Source: JAOAGA01 sp964540515
Lineage (GTDB): Bacteria; CALINM01
Length of the DNA stretch: 64,000 bases
Reading direction: 5' to 3'
Assembly: GCA_964540515.1 (NCBI GenBank)
Contig: CAZIMS010000005.1
Coordinates: 97,354 to 161,353, forward strand
Position 1 is the stretch's first letter, and each line of letters opens with the position of its first letter. Made by a program: the position numbers and the translations under genes. The notes under the pieces were generated by a model, which saw nothing but the letters and a program-made list of their open reading frames with translations, made no database searches and was not told where the DNA came from. Of the stretch, positions 44,782 through 53,034 are shown one piece after another.

Positions 44782-45669
44782 ATGAGTAAGAATGTTCTTA
44801 TCTTTAATATCTTAATTATATTAGCTATGATGATATGGGGCGGCACATGGGTATCAGCTAAAGCCATATCTGCCACAGCGGATCCTTTGATATTGACTTT
44901 TTTAAGATTCTTTGTAACGGTAATTTTTTTTATCCCCCTTCTTTTAGTTTTTAAGGCTAATCTAAGAATAGAAAGAGAAAAGATTAAATTTCTCCTTTTA
45001 GGTTCCTTATCTATGGGAGTTTATTTCTTGTTGTTTTTTAAGGGGCTCCAAAGAGGATATGCCAATATAGGGGGAGTATTTGTAACCTCCCTAATCCCCA
45101 TATATACCTTGTTGATTAGTAAGTTTTTTTTGAAAAGAAGTTTTAGGTTTATTGATTATATAGGTGTTTTTATAGGTTTTTTGGGTGGTCTAATCATTAT
45201 GAAGTTCTGGAGCTTAAACTGGTATAATCTTTATGAAAATGGCTATATATATTTTATAACTTGCCCCTTCTTGTGGGCTTTGGTTACTATAAGTAGCGAG
45301 AAATTAGGTCAGGGCTCTTCTTTAGCCTTTAGCTTTTATTGCCATTTATTTTGTGCGCTGGTTTTCTTGTTATTTGTTGATAAAACCATATTCAATGTCT
45401 TTGATTTAGGATTTTTATTTTGGACAAACTTACTCTATCTCTCGGTCATATCAAGCGTTATAGCAACTACACTCTATTTCTATTCTACAACAAAAATAAA
45501 CTCCTACAGAACAAGCGTATATACTTTTATTGTGCCTACCAGTAGTTTAATCTTGAGTGTTATCTTTTTAAAAGAGAAGCCAGAGCTGACTACATTAATA
45601 GGTGGTGCCTTATCAATCATGGCAACTTTGCTTATCAATTATAGATTGTATAAGCCTGCTGAGAAATAG
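44782..45669 (+). CDS. DMT-family permease (EamA domains)
   Basis: Ten-TM drug/metabolite transporter with two EamA repeats; substrate unknown. I use the ATG at 44782 because the next residues MSKNVLIFNILIILAMMIWGGTWVSAK form the first TM; the TTG 26 codons upstream adds only a charged tail. 295 aa, with the WGGTWVSAK motif of EamA repeat 1 and AGFLGGLIIMKFW-like segments later. The start lacks a strong ribosome site. It is separated from larE by 121 bases that hold no gene I can see. Confidence 0.85.
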   Translation: MSKNVLIFNILIILAMMIWGGTWVSAKAISATADPLILTFLRFFVTVIFFIPLLLVFKANLRIEREKIKFLLLGSLSMGVYFLLFFKGLQRGYANIGGVFVTSLIPIYTLLISKFFLKRSFRFIDYIGVFIGFLGGLIIMKFWSLNWYNLYENGYIYFITCPFLWALVTISSEKLGQGSSLAFSFYCHLFCALVFLLFVDKTIFNVFDLGFLFWTNLLYLSVISSVIATTLYFYSTTKINSYRTSVYTFIVPTSSLILSVIFLKEKPELTTLIGGALSIMATLLINYRLYKPAEK

Positions 45670-45677
45670 TTATTACT

Positions 45678-46139
45678 CTATACTTCAATCTTTCCTGCTA
45701 AGGGGATGTTAAAGATTTTGAAAAATATACCTGAGTATTTACCTTTTAGTAAGTAATTTATCTTATCAACATAGTTATTATAGGCATTAACTTTTTCGTG
45801 GATCTCTTTAGTGAGTTCATCTATATTTGTAATATTATTAGTTGTTTCATTAAGCAGGGTTAGCTTTTCAGAAAGGCTATGTTCCTTTAAAAATCTATCA
45901 TAGATGTTTTTCTTAGAAACCTCAATATCATGTAAAATTTGGCTTATTTCTGTATATAGATTTTTGGTTTCTTGGGGTTGTGTGTTTGCCTTTAAAAGTT
46001 CTTTAACGTAGTCTTCCCTACGGTTAAGTAATGCCACTAATTGGCTAAAAAAATGTTCTGCCTTGCTTTTATATAAAAAAAGGAGATAGCTCCAGTATAA
46101 GGTAAGCACAATAATGCCAAGGCTTAAGAAAGTTAGCAA
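45678..46139 (-). CDS. LemA-like membrane-anchored protein
   Basis: A 153-aa protein with one N-terminal TM (about 2-22, exterior C-terminus likely), then a helical domain. SQLVALLNRREDYVKELLKA and YNNYVDKINYLLKGKYSGIFFKIFNIPLAGKIEV recall the conserved pieces of LemA (NRRxxLIPxL and the YNxxVxxYN...FP motif), though it is shorter and diverged. The function of LemA proteins is unclear. It ends convergent with the DMT gene and is alone on its strand. Confidence 0.5.
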   Translation of the reverse strand: MLTFLSLGIIVLTLYWSYLLFLYKSKAEHFFSQLVALLNRREDYVKELLKANTQPQETKNLYTEISQILHDIEVSKKNIYDRFLKEHSLSEKLTLLNETTNNITNIDELTKEIHEKVNAYNNYVDKINYLLKGKYSGIFFKIFNIPLAGKIEV

Positions 46140-46167
46140 AAAGCATAGGTAAAAAATATTTAGCCTC

Positions 46168-46758
46168 CTACCATAAATTTTTCTGTGATGGCGTATCTTT
46201 TAGCAAATTTTTGTATAGTGAGATCTTCATAGAATGTTCTAAACTTGAGGTATAAGACAGGGCCTCCTCAAGAAGTAAGCCTGTTGCAAAACTTCCATGT
46301 CCTTTAAGTACAACAATCTTAAAACTTTTAAGATAGTTAGGCAACAACTCTGCTACCTCCTTAGCTCCTACTGTTAACCCAGCAGATACAACAGGGACTT
46401 TTTTAAGTATATAGCTACCTTCCGAATCTTCTAATGTTATCTCATCAGCAATCATTGATTTTGCTACTGTTATAGGAGGATGGGCATGAAATATTGCCAT
46501 GGCAGAGGTGTTTTTGTAAATGGCTCTATGAACTATAATCTCAGTGGAGGCAACGGTTATAAAGGTATCATCTTCATTAAGAGATGTCTCTATAACATCT
46601 TCCTCTGTGAGAGCACCTAACATTGATCCTCTTCTTGTGATAATTATTTTATCTCCAACTCTAATACTCATATTGCCACCATGGGCAGAAAAAAGCCCCT
46701 GCTCCCAACCAAGACGTCCTATTTTTATAAACTCGTGGGCAATATTATTTGATGACAT
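46168..46758 (-). CDS. Class II aldolase/adducin-family protein
   Basis: Zinc-dependent aldolase or epimerase family (fuculose-phosphate aldolase, MtnB, ribulose-phosphate epimerase). The 196-aa protein has GNMSIRVGDKIIITRRGSMLG, the metal His pair in IFHAHPPITVAKSM, and VLKGHGSFATGLLLEEAL with the third His; Glu in the DSEGSYIL segment is a candidate catalytic acid. The exact substrate is not determinable. Its start overlaps the aldehyde oxidoreductase stop by one base, indicating one operon. Confidence 0.88.
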   Translation of the reverse strand: MSSNNIAHEFIKIGRLGWEQGLFSAHGGNMSIRVGDKIIITRRGSMLGALTEEDVIETSLNEDDTFITVASTEIIVHRAIYKNTSAMAIFHAHPPITVAKSMIADEITLEDSEGSYILKKVPVVSAGLTVGAKEVAELLPNYLKSFKIVVLKGHGSFATGLLLEEALSYTSSLEHSMKISLYKNLLKDTPSQKNLW

Positions 46759-48449
46759 TAATTAACCTCTATCTTTAGCTCCTTCAGTTTTTCCTTTTTT
46801 GGTATGCCATTTTCATCCCATCCCCGAGCACGGTAGTATTCACTAAGCATCTCTTCATATCCATCAAAAATAAGTCTATCAGGTAGCATATCATCCTCCC
46901 TCGTAAATCCGCTGAGGCAGTTGATATACCTTTCTAAATTATAAACCCTCTCTCCAATTTTAAGATAGTCTTCTGTGGAAAGTTCTATATTATTGTATGC
47001 CCCTATTAAACGAGATAGATAATCATCACCAACAGCAAGAGAGAGAAACCTACAGAAAATCGAACTATCAGCAGCGGCATGGGAGTTTTGTAGATAGATT
47101 ACCAACCCCGATTTCCCTTTTTTTATAAATCTGTTCTGTAACTTTGGGATTCCTAACACCTCCACAGCTACCATATAGGCTCTCAAATGACAGGCACCTC
47201 TATTAGAAGTACCATAGGAAAGAGCCATCCCATAAATTCCCTTTGGATGGTAGGCTGGTAGCTCAAGACCCTTAACAGTCATAGATAGCTCTTCTTTTTT
47301 AAGCTCTTTGGATAGTCTTTTGCTTCCTTTTCCAATAAGCTTACCCTCATCTTTACCCTTTAGTGTTTTTTCAACAAGATTAAAAACAATCTTCTCGTCA
47401 CCAAAATCAAGCCCCAACGCCTCTAAATAGCAGGCAATAGAACCACCTAAAGATATGGTATCAACACCGTATTCGTAGCACAACTCGTTTAAATCAATGA
47501 TAGTCTCTATGTTTGATAAACCTAAATTAGCTCCTAAAGCCCAAAGAGTCTCAAACTCTGGTCCTTCTCCTTTATCAGTTACCCTTCCACAGGCAACGGG
47601 ACAGGACAGACAGGCTCTTCTTCTTCTAACATATTTTTTTAGAGACTCACCAGAGATTAAATCTGATTTATCATAAAAGCTTTCTTTAAAATTTTTGTAG
47701 GGAAGGATATTAAGCTCGTTTATCAAGTTCATTAGAACAGAAGTTCCAAACTCTGGTAGTCCTTTGGAAGATATGGGATTACCATGGATCCATTTCTTTA
47801 TCTCTTTGACTATGTATTCAAACTTATCTTTGTCCGCTACTAAACCTTTTTCCTCACCATGTTTTATTACTATGGCGGATACTCCTTTAGATGCGAGAAG
47901 ATAGCCAAGGCCACCTCTTCCAAAAAACCTTCTATCTGATATGGCATTGGCAAAGAGTACACCCTCTTCTGCGGAAGGTCCAATTAATATGGTTGAGATA
48001 TCTTGGCCAAACTTATTTTTTAGGAGCTTTTCTCTGTCTGAGACCTTTAACCCTTTAAGGTTAGAGTTTTCCAAAGAGACTTTTCCTTCAGAAAAGATAA
48101 TAATTTTGTCGTTTTTTGCTTTGTTGAGCAAGGCTATGGCATCTATACCTTGTGTTTTTAAATAATAGCCTCCTTTTCCTCCACAGGAGCTGTCAAAAAT
48201 AGTGTGGGTCAGGGGCGATTTAAAGACGCTATGAAAACGTCCGCTAAGAGGAGCCTTTGATAATGTTAAAGGCCCTGTAAGGAAGAAAACAGGTGATTCA
48301 TAAGCAAGATTTTTTGAGTTGATATAATCAAAGAAAAGTCTAACTCCCAACCCTCTTCCCCCGAGATAATCATTTTGATAACTCTTGTCTATCTCTTTCT
48401 CAACAATAGATTCTTTTTCTAAATCTATCTCAATTAGCTTTTTCATCAT
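46758..48449 (-). CDS. Aldehyde:ferredoxin oxidoreductase-family tungsten enzyme
   Basis: Tungsto-bispterin enzyme that oxidises aldehydes or reduces acids with ferredoxin. The 563-aa protein has the N-terminal AOR domain (GGRGLGVRLFFDYINSKN), ACLSCPVACGRVTDKGEG with three Cys ligands of the 4Fe-4S cluster, and ECINCLSGFTRE-like NCLSGFTREDDMLPDRL carrying the fourth. The linked aldolase may supply its aldehyde, but that is inference. It overlaps folK by 20 bases. No separate electron-carrier gene is in the operon. Confidence 0.88.
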   Translation of the reverse strand: MMKKLIEIDLEKESIVEKEIDKSYQNDYLGGRGLGVRLFFDYINSKNLAYESPVFFLTGPLTLSKAPLSGRFHSVFKSPLTHTIFDSSCGGKGGYYLKTQGIDAIALLNKAKNDKIIIFSEGKVSLENSNLKGLKVSDREKLLKNKFGQDISTILIGPSAEEGVLFANAISDRRFFGRGGLGYLLASKGVSAIVIKHGEEKGLVADKDKFEYIVKEIKKWIHGNPISSKGLPEFGTSVLMNLINELNILPYKNFKESFYDKSDLISGESLKKYVRRRRACLSCPVACGRVTDKGEGPEFETLWALGANLGLSNIETIIDLNELCYEYGVDTISLGGSIACYLEALGLDFGDEKIVFNLVEKTLKGKDEGKLIGKGSKRLSKELKKEELSMTVKGLELPAYHPKGIYGMALSYGTSNRGACHLRAYMVAVEVLGIPKLQNRFIKKGKSGLVIYLQNSHAAADSSIFCRFLSLAVGDDYLSRLIGAYNNIELSTEDYLKIGERVYNLERYINCLSGFTREDDMLPDRLIFDGYEEMLSEYYRARGWDENGIPKKEKLKELKIEVN

Positions 48450-48927
48450 TAATTTTTTTAATTTTTAAGTCATCTTTAAGGTTATTTTTTAGTTGAGATA
48501 TCGTTTCTTTTAAGAGAGGATGTAGAAAAAGTGGGTCAATCTCTTCTAATGGGTAAAGAACAAAAGAACGCTCAACCATCTTAGGATGAGGTATTATTAT
48601 ATTAGCATCTTCGTAAATAAGGTTTTCGTAGAAGATAATATCAATATCAATTACTCTGGGGCCGTATTTGATGTTTTTTTTTCTGCCCATATTTTTTTCA
48701 ATTTTTTTAATTAGATTAAAAAGCTCTTTCAAACTCAATGTTGTCTCTGCAATGATAACAGAGTTTACAAAATCTGGCTGGTCCTTCACCCCGTATGGCT
48801 CTGTATGATAAAAGGATGAGCTTTTTATTAACTTAACACCTCCATCGTTAAGTAAGGCAATTGCGTTCTTTATATTCTTTATAGGCTCTCCTATATTTGA
48901 ACCTAAAGCGATATATACTCTCTTCAT
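48430..48927 (-). CDS. folK: 2-amino-4-hydroxy-6-hydroxymethyldihydropteridine pyrophosphokinase
   Basis: Pyrophosphorylates the pterin in folate synthesis. The 165-aa protein has YIALGSNIGEP, SSFYHTEPYGVKDQPDFVNSV, GPRVIDIDIIFYENL and IPHPKMVERSFVLYPLEEI, the standard HPPK signatures. It sits immediately after dapL (no spacer) and overlaps the tungsten oxidoreductase, whose pterin cofactor comes from a different pathway. Confidence 0.95.
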   Translation of the reverse strand: MKRVYIALGSNIGEPIKNIKNAIALLNDGGVKLIKSSSFYHTEPYGVKDQPDFVNSVIIAETTLSLKELFNLIKKIEKNMGRKKNIKYGPRVIDIDIIFYENLIYEDANIIIPHPKMVERSFVLYPLEEIDPLFLHPLLKETISQLKNNLKDDLKIKKINDEKAN

Positions 48928-50091
48928 CTAAAACTTAACGCTTTTTATCCTTTCTATAGCTTCTCTTAACCTATCCTTGTTAACGGTAAGAGCTATTCTA
49001 AAATAACCCTCACCATAGGTTCCAAAGCCAATACCTGGTGTTATAACTACTCCGGTCTCTTCTAAGATTTTTCCGCAAAAGGTACGAGAATCTATATTAT
49101 TTGGTGTTTTTACCCAAACATAAAAGGTTGCTTTAGGATAAAATACGTCGTATCCCATTTTAGAAAGCTCAGAAACTACAAAATCACGTCTTTCTTTATA
49201 GATCTTTCTATACTCCTCTACACAGTTTTGATTACTTGAGAGCGCCTCTATAGCAGCTTCTTGAACAGCTTGAAAAATCCCAGAGTCTACATTTGTTTTA
49301 ATTTTTCCAAGACCTTCGATAATAGATGAGTTTCCAATAGCAAAGCCTATCCTCCAACCTGTCATGCTGTAAGTTTTTGATAGAGAATGCATCTCTATAG
49401 CTACCTCTTTTGCACCCTCGATATTAAAGATGCTTATGGGTGGTTCTTCATAAAAAAGCTCTGAGTAAGCCATGTCATGACACACAATAAACTTATACTT
49501 TAGGGCTAATTTAATAACCTCTTCAAAAAAACTTTTATCTGCTATCGCCGAGGTTGGATTATTAGGGTAGTTTATATGCATAATCTTTGTTTTCTTTAAA
49601 ACATCTTCAGGAATAGCCTTTAAATCAGGCAAAAACCCATTTTCCCTTTTAAGAGGCATAAAATGACTTATCCCACCTGCGAATATTGTTCCAATATTAT
49701 AAACAGGATAGGCTGGATCAGGTACAAGAACATAGTCTCCAGGATTTACAAAGGCAAGAGGTATATGGGCAATACCTTCCTTTGAGCCAATTAAAGATAC
49801 TACCTCAGTATTGGGATCAAATGATACTCCAAACCTATTTTTAACCCAGTCACTTGCTGACTTTCTAAACTCTAAAAGTCCTTCGTAGTCGGGATATTTG
49901 TGATTTTTAGAGTCTTCTGAAGCGATCTTTAATCTTTCTACTATGTGTTTAGGTGTTGGCAAGTCAGGATCACCTATCCCAAGGCTAATTATATCAATAC
50001 CTCTTTGTGCAACTTCCTTCTTTTTTCTGTCTATTTCAGCAAAAAGATAGGGTGGGAGTTTGCTTAATCTCTCTGCCTTCTCAAAAACCAT
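48928..50091 (-). CDS. dapL: LL-diaminopimelate aminotransferase
   Basis: PLP aminotransferase that makes LL-diaminopimelate directly for lysine and peptidoglycan synthesis, bypassing the succinyl route. The 387-aa protein starts FEKAERLSKLPPYLFAEIDRKKKEV and carries DIISLGIGDPDLPTPKHIVE, HINYPNNPTSAIADKSFF and the PLP lysine in SLSKTYSMTGWRIGF. I chose the ATG at 50091 because GGAG lies 7 bases before it and the extra 15 residues of the longer ORF are not conserved. A TATAAT (50133-50128) sits about 36 bases upstream. Confidence 0.9.
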   Translation of the reverse strand: MVFEKAERLSKLPPYLFAEIDRKKKEVAQRGIDIISLGIGDPDLPTPKHIVERLKIASEDSKNHKYPDYEGLLEFRKSASDWVKNRFGVSFDPNTEVVSLIGSKEGIAHIPLAFVNPGDYVLVPDPAYPVYNIGTIFAGGISHFMPLKRENGFLPDLKAIPEDVLKKTKIMHINYPNNPTSAIADKSFFEEVIKLALKYKFIVCHDMAYSELFYEEPPISIFNIEGAKEVAIEMHSLSKTYSMTGWRIGFAIGNSSIIEGLGKIKTNVDSGIFQAVQEAAIEALSSNQNCVEEYRKIYKERRDFVVSELSKMGYDVFYPKATFYVWVKTPNNIDSRTFCGKILEETGVVITPGIGFGTYGEGYFRIALTVNKDRLREAIERIKSVKF

Positions 50092-50250
50092 ACTATTGCT
50101 CCTTCTTTTATATTTTTTAGGCTTTACATTATACAAGAAACTTTTTAGTTATAAAACCTAAAAATAGGAAATTGGTTTTTTGTCTCTTTGCTGGAAATGG
50201 TCTCAGTTTTATTAAAGATAAAATTTTTTTACTATTATTAAAATATTATA

Positions 50251-50279
50251 TTGACACTTTCTAAAAACTTATGTAAATT
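50251..50279 (+). promoter_or_regulatory. Promoter of the XRE-cupin/methylmalonyl operon
   Basis: Perfect -35 TTGACA (50251-50256), 17 bases, -10 TAAATT (50274-50279), then 10 bases to the ATG at 50290. The mRNA would be leaderless or nearly so; there is no ribosome site. The -35 TTG also makes a false start for a longer ORF. Confidence 0.68.
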
Positions 50280-50289
50280 AGAAAAACCT

Positions 50290-50868
50290 ATGATGGATGA
50301 TATCTCTTTTGATATTGGGAAAAAGATTAAGGATTTAAGGCTGAAGGCAGGTCTCACACTAAAGCAAGTGGCTAAGGAGACAGGTTTTTCGCCAGCCCTA
50401 ATCTCTCAGATAGAGAACAATAACATATCGCCACCAATAGCAACACTTGCAAAGCTTGCCAGCTATTTCAATGTAAAGATTGGTTATTTTTTTGAGAATG
50501 ACAAACAGCCAGTAAGATATACTGTATGCAGAAAAAACCAAGGTAGAAAGATTGATAGAGTTATATCTAAGACTGGAAAGAGGCATGGCTATATCTATCA
50601 AGCACTTGCCTTTGATTATCCTAATAAAGCAATGGAACCATTTCTTATTACTTTGGACTCAGCGGTAGATGATTCCGAAAACATGTATAGTCATGGTGGG
50701 GAAGAGTTTATAATGGTTACAAAGGGAGAGATCTTAGTTTTGATAGAAGGAGATAAGATTAATCTAAAAGAAGGTGATGCCATATATTTTGATTCATCAG
50801 CTAAGCATAGGGTTTTAAACCCCTCTGATAAAGAGGCACAGATTTTGGCAGTTATAATGGAAAAATAG
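50290..50868 (+). CDS. XRE-family regulator with C-terminal cupin domain
   Basis: Probable local regulator, and perhaps a sensor, of the downstream acyl-CoA operon. The 192-aa protein has an N-terminal HTH (IGKKIKDLRLKAGLTLKQVAKETGFSPALISQIENN, about 6-45), and a C-terminal cupin (HGGEEFIMVTKGEILVLIEGDKINLKEGD, about 135-190) that may bind a small effector. The effector is unknown. It is the first gene of the operon and just upstream of the small 63-aa gene; a palindromic element lies further down at 54601. Confidence 0.85.
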   Translation: MMDDISFDIGKKIKDLRLKAGLTLKQVAKETGFSPALISQIENNNISPPIATLAKLASYFNVKIGYFFENDKQPVRYTVCRKNQGRKIDRVISKTGKRHGYIYQALAFDYPNKAMEPFLITLDSAVDDSENMYSHGGEEFIMVTKGEILVLIEGDKINLKEGDAIYFDSSAKHRVLNPSDKEAQILAVIMEK

Positions 50869-50877
50869 GAGGTACTT

Positions 50878-51069
50878 ATGTCAATAGATAAAAAGAAGGT
50901 TTCAGCAATCTTAGCTGCCATCGATATTTATCTGCAGGAAGAGAAAAGAGAAGAGTTGTATAAACCTGTCACACCTATGATGGAGAAAAGAGAGAGCCCA
51001 TGGGTTAGATATGGGAGATACTTATCTATGTCTATAAGAAATCAGTGTCAATCAAGGTTATTTAAATAA
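50878..51069 (+). CDS. Small 63-aa protein, probable carboxylase/transcarboxylase accessory
   Basis: The sequence begins MSIDKKKVSAILAAIDIYLQ and ends SPWVRYGRYLSMSIRNQCQ. The AILAAIDIYL helix and W..YGR..MSIR motif resemble the short cytoplasmic pieces (OadG- or epsilon-like) found next to biotin-dependent decarboxylases and carboxylases, but there is no TM. A strong AGGAGG lies 4 bases before the ATG. It lies between the regulator and the carboxyltransferase, so a structural subunit role is plausible; it is not proven. Confidence 0.6.
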   Translation: MSIDKKKVSAILAAIDIYLQEEKREELYKPVTPMMEKRESPWVRYGRYLSMSIRNQCQSRLFK

Positions 51070-51082
51070 AACAGGGGGAGAT

Positions 51083-53017
51083 ATGGCTAAAAAAGCTAAA
51101 AATCCGGTAAAAGTAGTAGATTTAACATTTAGAGATGGCCATCAGTCGCTTTTTGCTACAAGGATGAGAACGGAAGACATAATTCCAGTGGCAGAAGAGC
51201 TTGATAAAGTTGGTTTTTACTCCATTGAGATCTGGGGTGGAGCAACATTTGATGTGATGCATAGGTTTTTAGGAGAAGATCCGTGGGAAAGACCAAGAAT
51301 ATTAAAAAAATATATCAAAAAAACTCCTTTTCAGATGTTACTGAGAGGGCAAAACTTGGTAGGCTATAGAAACTATGCTGATGACCTTGTCGAAGCTTTT
51401 ATAGAAAAGGCTGCAGAAGTAGGTATTGATATCTTTAGGGTCTTTGATGCCTTAAACGACGAGAGAAACTTAGAGTTTTCCTTTAAGGTAATTAAGAAGT
51501 GCAAGAAACATGTTCAGGGTGCCATATCTTATACTCTAACGGAGAGAAAATTAGGTGGACCAATCTTTAATATAGATTATTATGTAAAAAAGGCTAAGAC
51601 TTATGTAGATATGGGTGCTGATAGTATATGCATTAAGGATATGTCTGGTATCCTTTCGCCTTACGATGCCTATGATCTGGTTAAGGCGCTAAAAGAGACA
51701 TTAAAAGTGCCCATAAACGTACATTCTCACTACACAAGTGGTATGGCTACTATGGCTATGTTAAAGGCTATAGAAGCTGGCGCAGATATTGTGGATACTT
51801 GTATCTCTCCTTTCGCTTTGAGAACATCTCATCCAGCAGTAGAACCCCTCTTTGTAACGCTTGAAGGCACAGAGAGAGAGTTTGAGCTTGATTTAGAAAG
51901 AATAATAAAGATAGGCGAGCATTTGGAAAAGATCGCCCCTAAATATAGACATTTAATGGACGACACAAAGTTATCGATAATAGATGTGGGGGTATTGTTA
52001 CATCAGATTCCTGGTGGAATGTTCTCAAACTTGGTAAATCAATTAAGAGAGGCAGATGCCCTTGATAGATTAAATGATGTATATAAAGAGTTACCAGAAA
52101 CAAGAAAGCAGCTTGGCTATCCACCACTCGTTACACCTACAAGCCAGATAGTTGGTATTCAAGCGGTTCAGAATGTCTTATTTGGTAGATGGAAGATGAT
52201 AAATGCTCAGGTAAGAGATTATTGTTATGGTCTCTATGGAAGACCACCCCAACCAATTGACAGCGAAGTATTAAAGGCCGCCCTTAAGGGATATGATAAG
52301 GGTGATAAACCTATAGATAAGAGACCTGCAGACATTCTTGAGCCTGAGTTAGAAAAAGCAAAAAATGCAATTAAAGATATATCAACCGATATTTTTGACG
52401 TAATAACTTATGCAATCTTTCCTGTAACAGGACTTAAGTATTTAAAATGGAAATATGGTATCGAGCCAATACCTGATGAGATAAAACCAAAAACTTTAGA
52501 TGATGTGAAAAAAGAACAAGAGTTAATAGAAAAAGCAAAGAAAGGATTACTTATGGAAAAACCAAAGGTTCAGTTAAGCGAGAATGCCCGCAAGTTTAAT
52601 GTGGTAATTGATGGCGAAAGTTATGTAGTTGAGATTGAAGAAGTAGGCGGAGAGGTCAAGAAAGCAGTTACAAAGGTAGTAGAGACTAAAAAGGAAGAAC
52701 CGCCTAAGGTAGAAAAGAAGGTTGAGACAAAACCTGTTGAAAAAAAGGTGGAGCCTGCTCCACAGCCAAAAGCAGAACCCGCACCATCACAGCCGCAGGT
52801 CTCAGGAAAGGGAATAACCGCACCAATGCCAGGAATAATATCAAGATATGAAAAAGAGATAGGGGATACCGTACAGGAAGGCGATGTAGTGGTAATATTA
52901 GAGGCAATGAAAATGGAAAACCCACTTCATACGGAGATTAGTGGTAAGATTAAGGCCTTTAATTTTAAAGTTGGAGATTCTGTTAAAAAGGGAGACTTGA
53001 TAGTTGTAATTGAATAA
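51083..53017 (+). CDS. Carboxyltransferase-biotin carrier fusion (5S/PycB/OadA type)
   Basis: Transfers carboxyl between biotin and pyruvate/oxaloacetate. The 644-aa protein has a PYC_OADA-type TIM barrel (TFRDGHQSLFATRMRTEDI; RVFDALNDERNLEF; the carbamyl-Lys region SICIKDMSGILSPYD), a conserved carboxylase domain, an Ala/Pro/Lys linker (about 535-575) and a C-terminal biotinyl domain whose EAMKMEN carries biotin at Lys610. With the adjacent 12S subunit it could form a methylmalonyl-CoA:pyruvate transcarboxylase; no biotin carboxylase is in the operon. Confidence 0.88.
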   Translation: MAKKAKNPVKVVDLTFRDGHQSLFATRMRTEDIIPVAEELDKVGFYSIEIWGGATFDVMHRFLGEDPWERPRILKKYIKKTPFQMLLRGQNLVGYRNYADDLVEAFIEKAAEVGIDIFRVFDALNDERNLEFSFKVIKKCKKHVQGAISYTLTERKLGGPIFNIDYYVKKAKTYVDMGADSICIKDMSGILSPYDAYDLVKALKETLKVPINVHSHYTSGMATMAMLKAIEAGADIVDTCISPFALRTSHPAVEPLFVTLEGTEREFELDLERIIKIGEHLEKIAPKYRHLMDDTKLSIIDVGVLLHQIPGGMFSNLVNQLREADALDRLNDVYKELPETRKQLGYPPLVTPTSQIVGIQAVQNVLFGRWKMINAQVRDYCYGLYGRPPQPIDSEVLKAALKGYDKGDKPIDKRPADILEPELEKAKNAIKDISTDIFDVITYAIFPVTGLKYLKWKYGIEPIPDEIKPKTLDDVKKEQELIEKAKKGLLMEKPKVQLSENARKFNVVIDGESYVVEIEEVGGEVKKAVTKVVETKKEEPPKVEKKVETKPVEKKVEPAPQPKAEPAPSQPQVSGKGITAPMPGIISRYEKEIGDTVQEGDVVVILEAMKMENPLHTEISGKIKAFNFKVGDSVKKGDLIVVIE

Positions 53018-53034
53018 TAAGAAGGGGGAGAAAC

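Noticed and set aside
50251..50289. TTG start for the XRE regulator at 50251
   Set aside because: It is the first three bases of a consensus TTGACA promoter box, so it cannot be in the mRNA.
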